DNA of 41,815 nt. Origin: Clostridium sp. OM02-18AC (GTDB lineage Bacteria > Bacillota > Clostridia > Lachnospirales > Lachnospiraceae). Shown one piece after another: positions 32,694 to 40,322 of the stretch. The notes under the pieces were generated by a model. That model did not search any database, was not told where the DNA came from, and saw only the letters and a program-made list of their open reading frames with translations. Both the position numbers and the translations under genes were made by a program. The stretch covers positions 1-41,815 of the forward strand of contig NZ_QULW01000027.1 of the NCBI RefSeq assembly GCF_003481825.1, given 5' to 3'. The number at the start of each line of letters is the position of its first letter. Position 1 is the first letter of the stretch.

Positions 32694-33920
32694 TTATGCA
32701 GTCATCAGCTTTACAAGCAATTCTACCATTTTCTCCATAGCCTGAATGGAAATAAACTCATATTTTCCATGATAATTTGCTCCGCCTGTGCACAGATTCG
32801 GACATGGGAGTCCCTTGTAAGAAAGACGCGCGCCATCGGTACCTCCGCGGATTGGAAGGGTCACCGGCTCTACATCCAGTTCTTTCATCAGCTGGCGCAC
32901 CCGGTCGATCAGATGCATATGTGGCTTAATCTTTTCTTTCATATTGAAATAGGAATCCTTAATTTCAATGTCCACGGTACCGGCTCCATATTTCTGGTTC
33001 AGGAACACTGCGATCTGACGCATCTGCTCTTTTTTCTTTTCAAATTTTTCCATATCATGGTCGCGGATCAGGTACTTCATCACAGAAGTCTCCACATCAC
33101 CCTGGAAATGATCCAGATGGAAAAATCCCTCATAGCCTTCGGTATACATCGGATTTTCGAAAGTCGGCAGCATCTGCTGGTATTCCATTCCAATCAGCAT
33201 GGAATTCACCATACCCTTTTTGGCATCTCCGGTATGCATGCTGCATCCATGAATCGTCACTACCGCAGAAGCCGCATTGAAGTTTTCATATTCCACCTCA
33301 CCGAGCTCACCGCCGTCTACTGTATAGGCAAACTGCGCTCCAAAGCCGGAAACATCAAATTTGTCTGCGCCGCAGCCAATCTCCTCGTCCGGGGTAAATG
33401 CAATGCAGATCTTTCCATGTGGAATTTCCTTATGAGAAAGCAGGTAATCTGCTGCCGTCATGATCTCTGCCACACCCGCCTTATCGTCTGCTCCCAGAAG
33501 TGTCGTTCCATCGGTCGTGATCAGATCCTGTCCCTGATAACGTGCCAAAAATGGAAATTCCGAAAGGCGCATAAAAATCTGTTTTTCCTGGTTCAGGCAG
33601 ATGTCTTTTCCATCGTAATTTTTTACGAACTGTGGTTTTACATTGGCTCCGGTCAGAGCCGGTGCGGTATCCATATGGGCAATAAAACCGAGGGACGGAA
33701 TCTTTTCAGCCTGTCCGGCAGGAACATTTGCCGGAATTTCCGCGTAAATATAACCATACTCACTGAGACGCACACGCTCGGCACCCATTTCTTCCAGTTC
33801 CTGTTTGAGACATTTGGCTAGCTCCCACTGTTTCTCTGTACTTGGCATCTTGCCAGTGTCCTCTTTTGACTGGGTATCGAAGGATACATAATTCAAAAAA
33901 CGTTCGGTTACCTGTGACAT
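32694..33920 (-). CDS. pepT: Peptidase T (tripeptidase)
   Basis: A 408-aa M20-family metallopeptidase that removes the N-terminal residue of tripeptides. The metal-binding motifs are intact: GFIAHMDTAPALTG (His, Asp; about 81-94), GTTLLGADDKAGVAEIM (bridging Asp), and AFTPDEEIGCGADKFD (catalytic Glu). Also present are GCSMHTGDAKKGMVNSM in the lid domain and the C-terminal RGGTDGARLSYKGLPCPNLCTGGANYHGKYEF. It could use peptides delivered by the Opp transporter in this window, though that link is inference. Confidence 0.96.
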   Translation of the reverse strand: MSQVTERFLNYVSFDTQSKEDTGKMPSTEKQWELAKCLKQELEEMGAERVRLSEYGYIYAEIPANVPAGQAEKIPSLGFIAHMDTAPALTGANVKPQFVKNYDGKDICLNQEKQIFMRLSEFPFLARYQGQDLITTDGTTLLGADDKAGVAEIMTAADYLLSHKEIPHGKICIAFTPDEEIGCGADKFDVSGFGAQFAYTVDGGELGEVEYENFNAASAVVTIHGCSMHTGDAKKGMVNSMLIGMEYQQMLPTFENPMYTEGYEGFFHLDHFQGDVETSVMKYLIRDHDMEKFEKKKEQMRQIAVFLNQKYGAGTVDIEIKDSYFNMKEKIKPHMHLIDRVRQLMKELDVEPVTLPIRGGTDGARLSYKGLPCPNLCTGGANYHGKYEFISIQAMEKMVELLVKLMTA

Positions 33921-33984
33921 AATGAATACTCCTTTTTCTGATAAATCCTTTATTTTTTAATCCCGCTGAATCTGATTATAGCAC

Positions 33985-34027
33985 AAAAAGACTGCCCCTG
34001 CAAAAGAATCACAAGGACAGCCTTTTT
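33985..34027. terminator. Terminator between the NSS transporter gene and pepT
   Basis: AAAAAG-ACTG-CCCCTG (33985-34000) pairs imperfectly with CAAGG-ACAG-CCTTTTT (34012-34027). On the minus strand the stem ends in a TTTTTG run. It closes the symporter transcript about 40 bases after its stop. A GTTCCTGTTC motif at 34048, like the dispersed repeat end, lies just before it. Confidence 0.65.
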
Positions 34028-34066
34028 CATAATCTTCCACTGAGAAAGTTCCTGTTCGCCGGTATC

Positions 34067-35398
34067 TCAGCCAATTCCCCCGAGCAGCGCACCGGCAACC
34101 AGAGCCACAAAAGCCGCCGGAACCAGCACATACTTGCCGAGCAGGACAAATGTTTTGCCAATTTCCTTTTTGGCACCGCGGTTTACAGCCTCCAGGGCAA
34201 AGTCCGTTCCGGCAACCCAGAAGAACATAATTCCGGCAAGCATCGCCCCAAGCGGGCAGATGTAGATCGACACCACATCCATCCACCCGGAGACAATTCC
34301 CTGAATAAACAGTGCAACACTGCAGCCTGCTGCCGCGATCACGGCTACTGCAGCCGGTCGTTTGAGCCCGCAGCGCTCCTGCAGGGTCTCCACCGGTGCC
34401 TCATAGAGGTTTACCAGAGAACTCATTCCGGCAAACAGCACGCAGACATAAAAGATCATTCCGCAGATTTTTCCACCCGGCATTCCATTGAACACGTTCA
34501 GCAGATAAATAAACATCAGTCCCGGACCTCCGGAAGAAAGTTCTGCGCCGCCTGCTGCCATGCCCGGAATAATCACAAAAGCAGCCAAAAGTGCAGCAAG
34601 TGTATCAAAAAATGCTACATTTTTTGCAGATGCAGCAATATCCTCAGAATCGCTTAAGTAAGAACCATAGATCACGGTTCCGTTTCCTGCAATGGACAGT
34701 GAGAAAAATGCCTGTCCAAATGCATAGATCCAGAGGCGTATATCCTTCAGTCCCTCCGGATTGATGGTAAAAATATAATGATAGCCTTTTTCTGAGCCTG
34801 GAAGTGTAAAGATATAAACACCAAGTCCCAGAAATAGAATAAATAACAGCGGCATCATGATCTTGTTTGCCTTCTCAATTCCGCCCGCAATTCCAAATGC
34901 CATGATCACTGCAGTGACAATCACTGTGATGACCAGCCAGTTATTATTGCCAAATCCCGTCGCCGTACCGTCAAACAATCCACCGATCGCTCCCATATCC
35001 TGTCCCAGGGCATAAAGGTTTCCCGTCAATGCAAGGAACGCGTACTTAAAGATCCATCCCACTACTACCGTATAGCCGATAGCAAGCGCCATGGACCCCA
35101 GTACCGGGATCACACCGATCAGCTCTCCGATCCGTTTCTTTCCGGTCCGTAATTCCGTACACATGCCAAACGCCTTGATCGGTCCGCTCTTTGCGGCACG
35201 TCCCAGTGCCATCTCCTCGATCACGCCTGTGGAGGCGATCAGCACAACAAACAACAGATACGGAAGCAGAAATGTCATTCCACCCCAATCAGAAACAATA
35301 TATGGGAAACGCCAGATATTCCCCATACCAACTGCCGAACCGATGCAAGCAAGCACAAAACCGGTGCGGCTTTTAAAGCCATCCCTTTCTTTTGCCAT
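34067..35398 (-). CDS. Sodium-dependent transporter, NSS/SNF family
   Basis: A 443-aa symporter. The start at 35398 (AAAGGAA ahead) gives MAKERDGFKSRTGFVLACIGSAVGMGNIWRFPYIVSDWGG, which holds the family's first helix with the sodium/substrate-binding unwound segment GSAVGMGNIWRFPY. About 11 helices follow, including a seventh-helix-type FGQAFFSLSIAGNGTVIYGSYL and VAFFDTLAALLAAFVIIPGMAA. Bacterial members carry amino acids (LeuT, TnaT, MhsT) with Na+; the substrate here is not predictable. It is monocistronic. Confidence 0.92.
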   Translation of the reverse strand: MAKERDGFKSRTGFVLACIGSAVGMGNIWRFPYIVSDWGGMTFLLPYLLFVVLIASTGVIEEMALGRAAKSGPIKAFGMCTELRTGKKRIGELIGVIPVLGSMALAIGYTVVVGWIFKYAFLALTGNLYALGQDMGAIGGLFDGTATGFGNNNWLVITVIVTAVIMAFGIAGGIEKANKIMMPLLFILFLGLGVYIFTLPGSEKGYHYIFTINPEGLKDIRLWIYAFGQAFFSLSIAGNGTVIYGSYLSDSEDIAASAKNVAFFDTLAALLAAFVIIPGMAAGGAELSSGGPGLMFIYLLNVFNGMPGGKICGMIFYVCVLFAGMSSLVNLYEAPVETLQERCGLKRPAAVAVIAAAGCSVALFIQGIVSGWMDVVSIYICPLGAMLAGIMFFWVAGTDFALEAVNRGAKKEIGKTFVLLGKYVLVPAAFVALVAGALLGGIG

Positions 35399-35666
35399 GA
35401 AATAAATTCCTTTCCAACACATTACTTTTATTTTGATTGCTTCCCACGCCTTCAATCTGTATGAAAACCCCAAGAAGAAAATACAACAATAAAAAAGTCC
35501 GGAAAACCAAAGTTTCTCGAACTTTTCTACATCGTTTCTTTTATTATACTTAACTTTTTCGCAAATATCTATAGAATTTTTCATTCTCTGGGAATTCTTT
35601 ATCTAATTGCTTGGTTTTTGCAAGTGTAAATTACTCTTTAGGTATTTTTATTATGCAAGAAACAAA

Positions 35667-35918
35667 TTACTGCATAAACTGTATGAAAACTAACACAACT
35701 GGTATTGTTAGTGCAGATAACACCGTGGAAGTAAAAATAGCTTTTGCGGCAAGACGAATATTTCTCGAAAAGATATATCAGCCAACGTTGAACCTGTAAC
35801 CATCATTGCGAGCGGTGTTGTAATCTTTCCGACGTTTGCTACAATCTTACTTAGCGTGCTATTTACCGAAATATGGAATACTACAGCCAATGATAAATCC
35901 TATGACGCAACCCATGAT
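35667..35918 (-). pseudogene. Remnant of an AEC (auxin efflux carrier) family permease C-terminus
   Basis: Three minus-strand frames in a row give a continuous AEC-like tail: IMGCVIGFIIGCSIPYFG (from about 35918), then VNSTLSKIVANVGKITTPLAMMVTGSTLADISFREI, then RLAAKAIFTSTVLSALTIPVVLVFIQFMQ and a stop (35669-35667). The GKITTPLAMMVTGSTLA segment is typical of the family. Two frameshifts and the absence of an N-terminal domain show that it is decayed. It lies at the start of the gene-poor stretch before the GC-richer island. Confidence 0.7.
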
Positions 35919-35988
35919 AACTTAGAGGGTGACACTCACCAAGTTAGCCACCAAGATTCTACGCCGTCAGCAGTTATATTGCGCCTAA

Positions 35989-36242
35989 TGCTTTTTAGAT
36001 TTTCTTCGCAATCGTAGACAGCTCCGAAATAATACTAAGAAGATCATTTTTGGCAAGCTCCGTGCGGCAGAATTGGAGCGTGAAAATACGTAGCTACGTC
36101 GGAAAGTCCACAGCTATGAGGATGTAATTCAGCGTAATAAAAGGAATTTGAGATTGAAAAGGGACGCTTCTCTTTCCGACTGACCGCCCCATACAGAGAG
36201 GAACGCCGCAGGGCGGCAAGCGAAGCGGCAAAAAACGAATAA
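35989..36242 (+). pseudogene. Remnant of an unidentified, probably mobile-element, protein
   Basis: On the plus strand FLDFLRNRRQLRNNTKKIIFG and KLRAAELERENT are followed by an in-frame TAG (36091-36093), then LRRKVHSYEDVIQRN. A shift of frame near 36138 joins KEFEIEKGRFSFRLTAPYREE and RRRAASEAAKNE, ending at TAA 36240-36242. The charged, coiled-coil-like texture looks like the C-terminal tail of a mobilisation or plasmid recombination protein, but I cannot name the family with certainty. The stop and frameshift make it non-functional. It ends seven bases before the sensor kinase stop (convergent), at the edge of the GC-richer island. Confidence 0.45.
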
Positions 36243-36249
36243 AAGGGTT

Positions 36250-37401
36250 TTAGGGCTTCGTTGATTGTTGCGTTGGCAACCCCACCACAATGGTAGTGCC
36301 CTTCTCCGAACTTTTCTCCACCCAAACGGAGCCGCCGTGGAGATCGGCGATCTCCCATACCAGTGAGAGCCCCAGTCCTGCGCCACCGTATTCCCGGCTG
36401 CGAGACTTGTCCACCCGGAAGAAGGGCTGGAAGATGCTGCGCTGATACACCTCCGGAATGCCGCAGCCGGTGTCGGAGACGCGGAGCAAGAGCTTTTCCA
36501 ACTCCTGAGTGACAGAAACCCGTACCGAGCCGCCCGGCCGGTTGTACTTGACAGCATTCTCCGTCAGGTTGAAGATCAGCCGGTAGATCAGTGCATCGCT
36601 GCCGGTCATAATGCCGTCGCCCTCCGCCGTCAGCGTGACGCCGCGCTTATCTGAGAGCGGCGCAAGATCTGTGAAGATCTCCTCGATCATGGGAGCGAGC
36701 TGGATCCGCTCGTTCCGCGCCACCTGCCGCAGATTGCTCATCTCCAGCAGTGTCCTGGTCATCTGTATCAGCCGTTCCGTCTGCTCACGCAAAAGCGTAA
36801 GGAACTCCGCCGTCTCCGGTCGCACGTCAGGATGCTCCGCGGAAAACAGCTCCAACTGCGCCTGCATTAGTGCCAGTGGCGTGCGCAGCTCGTGGGCGGC
36901 GTTGCCGGTGAACTGCCGCTGGGCGGAAAAGGCGTTGTTCAGCCGCTCCAGCATCTGGTTGAACGAGCGGCTCAGCTGCCGGAACTCCGAAATAGCGTCT
37001 TCATCGATCCTCATATCGGCAAGATTGTTCAGCTGCACCTGCTCCACCTGCGAGGTAAAGCTGCGCAGGGGCTTGAGAGCGCGTCCGCTGACGAAATAGG
37101 CGAGGATGCCGCTGAGCAGCGTTACCGCCGCCGTGATGTACCAGTTGGTGGTGCGGAAGCGCCCCTGCACCCCATCGACGACGATGATCAACTCCTCGTT
37201 GGGCGCTATGAGCTGCGGGTCAAAGCTCGCCGCTCCGCCATCATTCAGGATCACCGTGCCGCCGCCTTGTAAACTGTCCGCAATGGTGTCCATATAGTAC
37301 ACACCGGAGGAGCACAGCAGCAAATTCATGGCCACGCAGGTGATACCGATGAGCAGAACGGACATCAGCGTGATGCGCCACTGCAGGGAAAACCGCTTCA
37401 T
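36250..37401 (-). CDS. Sensor histidine kinase of a two-component system
   Basis: A 383-aa membrane kinase. Two helices (about 11-30 and 87-105) enclose an extracytoplasmic loop of about 55 residues, followed by a HAMP domain (about 106-158). The phosphoacceptor is His170 in NAAHELRTPLALM. The ATPase domain has NLTENAVKYN (N box), VSDTGCGIPEVYQRSIFQPFFRVDKS (G1 and F boxes) and YGGAGLGLSLVWEIADLHGG (G2). Its start overlaps the regulator stop by four bases (ATGA). The divergent redox operon suggests that it senses envelope oxidative stress, which is inference. Codons are GC-richer than in genes left of 35600. Confidence 0.93.
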   Translation of the reverse strand: MKRFSLQWRITLMSVLLIGITCVAMNLLLCSSGVYYMDTIADSLQGGGTVILNDGGAASFDPQLIAPNEELIIVVDGVQGRFRTTNWYITAAVTLLSGILAYFVSGRALKPLRSFTSQVEQVQLNNLADMRIDEDAISEFRQLSRSFNQMLERLNNAFSAQRQFTGNAAHELRTPLALMQAQLELFSAEHPDVRPETAEFLTLLREQTERLIQMTRTLLEMSNLRQVARNERIQLAPMIEEIFTDLAPLSDKRGVTLTAEGDGIMTGSDALIYRLIFNLTENAVKYNRPGGSVRVSVTQELEKLLLRVSDTGCGIPEVYQRSIFQPFFRVDKSRSREYGGAGLGLSLVWEIADLHGGSVWVEKSSEKGTTIVVGLPTQQSTKP

Positions 37402-38075
37402 TCCTCCTCGCCTCCCATCAGATAGCCCTCGCCGATGCGGTTGCGGATGGGGTCATAGCCCAGCACGGCGCGGAGCTTTTTGCGCAGGGCGGAGATGTGG
37501 ACGCGAATGGAATTGCTGAAGCTGTCCACGCTATTGTCCCAAACGTGATCCATCAGCTCCTCCTGACTTACTGGCCTTCCTTGATGCACCATCAGGTATT
37601 CCAGGATTCCCGTTTCCTTCCGGGTGAGCGTCAGCGTCTGCCCGTTGACGGTGGCGGTACGGGAGCGGGTGTCAAAGGTCAGGTCTCCGCAGCTTAGCAG
37701 CACATCCTGCTGGGTGAACTGCCGCAATGTCAGGCTGCGGATGCGGGCCTCCAGCTCCGCCAAGTGGAAGGGCTTCGCCAGATAGTCGTTCGCCCCGGCA
37801 TCCAGCCCCTGCACCTTGTCCTCCACTTCGCTGCGGGCGGAGAGGATCAGCACCCGCGTCTCCCGGTCGGTCTGCCGCAGGGTGCGCAGCACCGTCATGC
37901 CGTCCTTTTTCGGCAGATTCAGATCAAGAAGCACCAGATCGTATCGTTCCACGCCCAGAAGCGCCAGCGCCTTTTCGCCGTCATAGCAGTAGTCCACGCT
38001 GTAGGCCAGCCGCCGCAGGCTGCGAACGATAGTCTCGCACAGGGCGCGTTCATCTTCAATTACTAAAAGGTGCAT
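37398..38075 (-). CDS. OmpR-family response regulator
   Basis: A 225-aa regulator. The receiver domain (1-115) has the acidic pair in VIEDER, the phosphoacceptor Asp51 in LVLLDLNLPKKDGM and the switch Lys in DYLAKPFHLAELEAR. The winged-helix DNA-binding domain (about 127-220) includes LTRKETGILEYLMVHQGRPVSQEELMDHVWDNSVDSFSNSIRVHISALRKKL. GGAGG precedes the ATG. It is transcribed divergently from the redox genes across a 147-base intergenic region holding repeated TTAA(G/C) motifs, the likely binding site. Confidence 0.95.
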   Translation of the reverse strand: MHLLVIEDERALCETIVRSLRRLAYSVDYCYDGEKALALLGVERYDLVLLDLNLPKKDGMTVLRTLRQTDRETRVLILSARSEVEDKVQGLDAGANDYLAKPFHLAELEARIRSLTLRQFTQQDVLLSCGDLTFDTRSRTATVNGQTLTLTRKETGILEYLMVHQGRPVSQEELMDHVWDNSVDSFSNSIRVHISALRKKLRAVLGYDPIRNRIGEGYLMGGEEE

Positions 38076-38116
38076 GAGAGTCCTCCTTTTTATTTCTTCA
38101 TTTTTGTGTTGCTTTC

Positions 38117-38125
38117 ATTATAGCA
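38117..38125 (-). promoter_or_regulatory. Extended -10 promoter of the two-component operon
   Basis: On the minus strand TGCTATAAT gives a perfect -10 (38122-38117) with TG one base upstream. No good -35 is seen, so activation by its own regulator bound at 38144-38175 is plausible. The regulator ATG lies 42 bases downstream. Confidence 0.6.
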
Positions 38126-38143
38126 AAAACAGATAAGGTTTGC

Positions 38144-38175
38144 GTTAAGTTTTCGTTCTTAACAGAGACTTTAAC
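38144..38175. promoter_or_regulatory. Candidate response-regulator binding site
   Basis: GTTAAG (38144-38149) and CTTAAC (38158-38163) form an inverted repeat, and TTAAC recurs 12 bases later (38171-38175). Repeats of this spacing upstream of a -10 lacking a good -35 are typical for activation by OmpR-family regulators. It lies between the two divergent transcription units. Confidence 0.45.
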
Positions 38176-38185
38176 TCTCCCGCGC

Positions 38186-38191
38186 TATGAT
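38186..38191 (+). promoter_or_regulatory. -10 element of the redox operon promoter
   Basis: TATGAT sits 31 bases before the first ATG. The sequence 17 bases upstream (CAGAGA) is a poor -35, and the TTAAC repeats overlap this area, suggesting an activator-dependent promoter. Confidence 0.45.
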
Positions 38192-38222
38192 GGGGGCAGA
38201 AAATCGGAAAGGGTGATGAAAA

Positions 38223-38369
38223 ATGAGCTGCAAGAAAAAGGCCGCAGCGCAGGTCGTGCTGCTGATGGCCGGAGCCGCCATGCTGTGCTTCGGTGTCTGG
38301 CGGGGCGAGGCGGCGACAGTGCTGAGCAAAGCAATCAAATTATGTCTGGAGTGTGTGGGCATTGGGTAA
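38223..38369 (+). CDS. CD1871A-type CxxC micro-protein
   Basis: A 48-aa protein: MSCKKKAAAQVVLLMAGAAM then LCFGVWRGEAATVLSKAIKLC and LECVGIG. One membrane helix (about 9-24) is followed by RGEAATVLSKAI and a C-terminal CLEC (CxxC) ending in VGIG. The tail matches what I recall of the CD1871A family (CLECIGIG), named after a C. difficile protein of unknown function. AAAGGGTGA precedes the ATG. It overlaps the start of the Fe-S protein gene, implying coupled translation and a joint role. The paired cysteines suggest a thiol redox or metal-binding role. Confidence 0.8.
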   Translation: MSCKKKAAAQVVLLMAGAAMLCFGVWRGEAATVLSKAIKLCLECVGIG

Positions 38370-39270
38370 AAAGTTTTCAGGCGTTTCACAGACCATGTCC
38401 CGCTTCCGGGGCTGGATTCAGGCGGGGGCGACGCTGCTGACCAACCTGCATCTGCCGAACTTTCTCAAGGGCGGACTGTATCAGGGGGCGGGGAAGACCG
38501 TCTGCGTGCCGGGACTGAACTGCTACTCCTGTCCGGCGGCGTCCGGGGCCTGCCCCATTGGGGCGTTTCAGGCAGTGGTGGGGTCTTCCAAGTTCAGCTT
38601 CTCCTACTATATCACAGGCTTTCTCATTTTGCTGGGAGTCCTGCTGGGACGCTTTATCTGCGGCTTTCTATGCCCCTTCGGCTGGTTTCAGGAGCTGCTG
38701 CACAAAATCCCCACGAAGAAGCTTTCCACAAAAAGGCTGAAGCCGCTGACATACCTGAAATACGCTGTCCTGCTGGTGATGGTTTTCCTGCTACCAGTGT
38801 TCCTTGTGAACGATGTTGGCATGGGAGACCCGTTCTTCTGCAAATACCTCTGCCCCCAAGGCGTACTGGAGGGAGCCATCCCGCTGTCCCTTGCCAATTC
38901 CGGCATCCGGGCGGCGCTGGGCAAGCTGTTTACATGGAAATTCAGCATCCTGCTGTCGGTGATCGCGCTGAGCGTGCTGTTCTACCGACCGTTCTGCAAG
39001 TGGCTTTGCCCGCTTGGCGCGTTCTATGCGCTGTTCAACCGGGTGTCCCTCTTCCAGATGAAGGTGGACAAGAGTAAGTGCGTCTCCTGTGGGAAATGTG
39101 CCAGAGCCTGCAAGATGGATGTGGATGTGACGAAAACGCCCAACCATACCGAGTGCATCCGCTGCGGAATGTGCATCCGCGCCTGTCCAACGAACGCCGT
39201 GTGCTTCCGCTACGGCTTCGGCAACGGGAAAGAAACAACAAAGAAAACAACGATGGAGGAATCAAAATGA
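38353..39270 (+). CDS. NapH/MauN-like membrane polyferredoxin
   Basis: About 305 aa. The N-terminal CVPGLNCYSCPAASGACPIG has four Cys (about 51-66), then four or five membrane helices carry paired CGFLCPFGW, CKYLCPQG and CKWLCPLG motifs, as in NapH/CcoG/RdxA-type proteins. The C-terminus has two 4Fe-4S ferredoxin motifs, CVSCGKCARACK and CIRCGMCIRACP. It should pass electrons from cytoplasmic donors through the membrane. The start is uncertain: GTG 38353, TTG 38362 (GGAG ahead) or ATG 38395. It overlaps the micro-protein gene upstream and the thioredoxin-like gene downstream (ATGA). Confidence 0.9.
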   Translation: MWALGKKFSGVSQTMSRFRGWIQAGATLLTNLHLPNFLKGGLYQGAGKTVCVPGLNCYSCPAASGACPIGAFQAVVGSSKFSFSYYITGFLILLGVLLGRFICGFLCPFGWFQELLHKIPTKKLSTKRLKPLTYLKYAVLLVMVFLLPVFLVNDVGMGDPFFCKYLCPQGVLEGAIPLSLANSGIRAALGKLFTWKFSILLSVIALSVLFYRPFCKWLCPLGAFYALFNRVSLFQMKVDKSKCVSCGKCARACKMDVDVTKTPNHTECIRCGMCIRACPTNAVCFRYGFGNGKETTKKTTMEESK

Positions 39271-40226
39271 ACAGGAAGAGAATTTTTGCACTGGCTTTTG
39301 CCGTGCTGATGGTGCTGGCCTTGGCGGCCTGCGGTACGAAGAACAATGACAAGATGGGCGACATGAGCGGCAACGGCTCCGCCATGACTGGCGAGCCGAA
39401 AAACGCCGAGGAGGCGCTCGCCCTGCACAAGGAGCTGCTAGAGCAGGAGAACGCGATCCTGTCGGAAAATACCGAGCTGTGGGAAAATGTCTTTATGGAG
39501 GCTGAGAAGGGCATGGCCATGATCGAGGACGGGAAAAACTACGGCGACTTCCTGCTGGATACCGTCGAGGCCGCTAAAGAGCAGTTCACCAACAAGGAGT
39601 ATGAGTGGCTGAAGGAGTCAGCCACGGAGATCAGCAATATTGAAAACAGGCTGACCGAGTTGGAAGAGAAGTATCCCGAGATCATGCAGAAATCCATGGA
39701 CGGCGATATGAACATGCCCGCAGGCAGCGACACGAGCAACTCTCCCGACGACGGCAGTATGCAGAAGTTCCCCGCCTTTGAAGGGAAAGATCTGGACGGC
39801 AACACGGTGAAGAGCGACGAGCTGTTCTCCGCCAACGCCGTCACCGTAGTGAATTTCTGGTTCACCACCTGCAATCCCTGCGTGGGTGAGCTTGGCGAGC
39901 TGGACGCGCTGAACAAGGAACTGGCGAACAAGGGCGGCGCGCTCATCGGCATCAACTCCTTTACGCTCGACGGCGACGAGAAGGCCATCGCCGAGGCGAA
40001 GGAGGTGCTTGCCAAGAAGGGCGCGACCTATCAAAACATCTATTTCGGCTCCGGCGGCGATGCCGGTAAGTTTGTGGAGAATGTCTTCGCCTATCCCACC
40101 ACCTATGTGGTCGACCGCAGCGGCAATATCGTGGGTGAGCCCATCGTAGGCGCTGTTACCGGCAAGACGCAGGCTGAGGCGCTGCAAGCCCAGATCGACA
40201 AGGCGCTCGCCGCCGATATGGGCTGA
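39267..40226 (+). CDS. Thioredoxin-like (TlpA/ResA-type) lipoprotein
   Basis: A 319-aa exported lipoprotein with lipobox LALAAC (Cys22) after MNRKRIFALAFAVLMV. Residues about 45-150 form a helical, Glu-rich segment (ALALHKELLEQENAILSENTELWENVF ... RLTELEEKYPEIMQK) of unknown role, then an acidic/Ser linker. The C-terminal thioredoxin-fold domain starts at FEGKDLDGNTVKSDELF and contains the active site NFWFTTCNPCVGELGEL (CxxC) and the cis-Pro loop AYPTTYVVDRSG. GGAGG precedes the ATG, which overlaps the Fe-S gene stop. It is probably the reductant of the MsrAB lipoprotein. Confidence 0.9.
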   Translation: MNRKRIFALAFAVLMVLALAACGTKNNDKMGDMSGNGSAMTGEPKNAEEALALHKELLEQENAILSENTELWENVFMEAEKGMAMIEDGKNYGDFLLDTVEAAKEQFTNKEYEWLKESATEISNIENRLTELEEKYPEIMQKSMDGDMNMPAGSDTSNSPDDGSMQKFPAFEGKDLDGNTVKSDELFSANAVTVVNFWFTTCNPCVGELGELDALNKELANKGGALIGINSFTLDGDEKAIAEAKEVLAKKGATYQNIYFGSGGDAGKFVENVFAYPTTYVVDRSGNIVGEPIVGAVTGKTQAEALQAQIDKALAADMG

Positions 40227-40322
40227 CCTGAGATTTAAAAAGTGCCTGCTGCGCGCCATTGCATTGCCCTCGGCGGGCAAGGGGCGGAGTGAGCTCTGAT
40301 TCCCCTGAAAGGAGGAAACGCG

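Noticed and set aside
32769..33821. 350-codon open frame opposite pepT
   Set aside because: Antisense shadow of pepT; His/Phe/Ile-rich with no domain.
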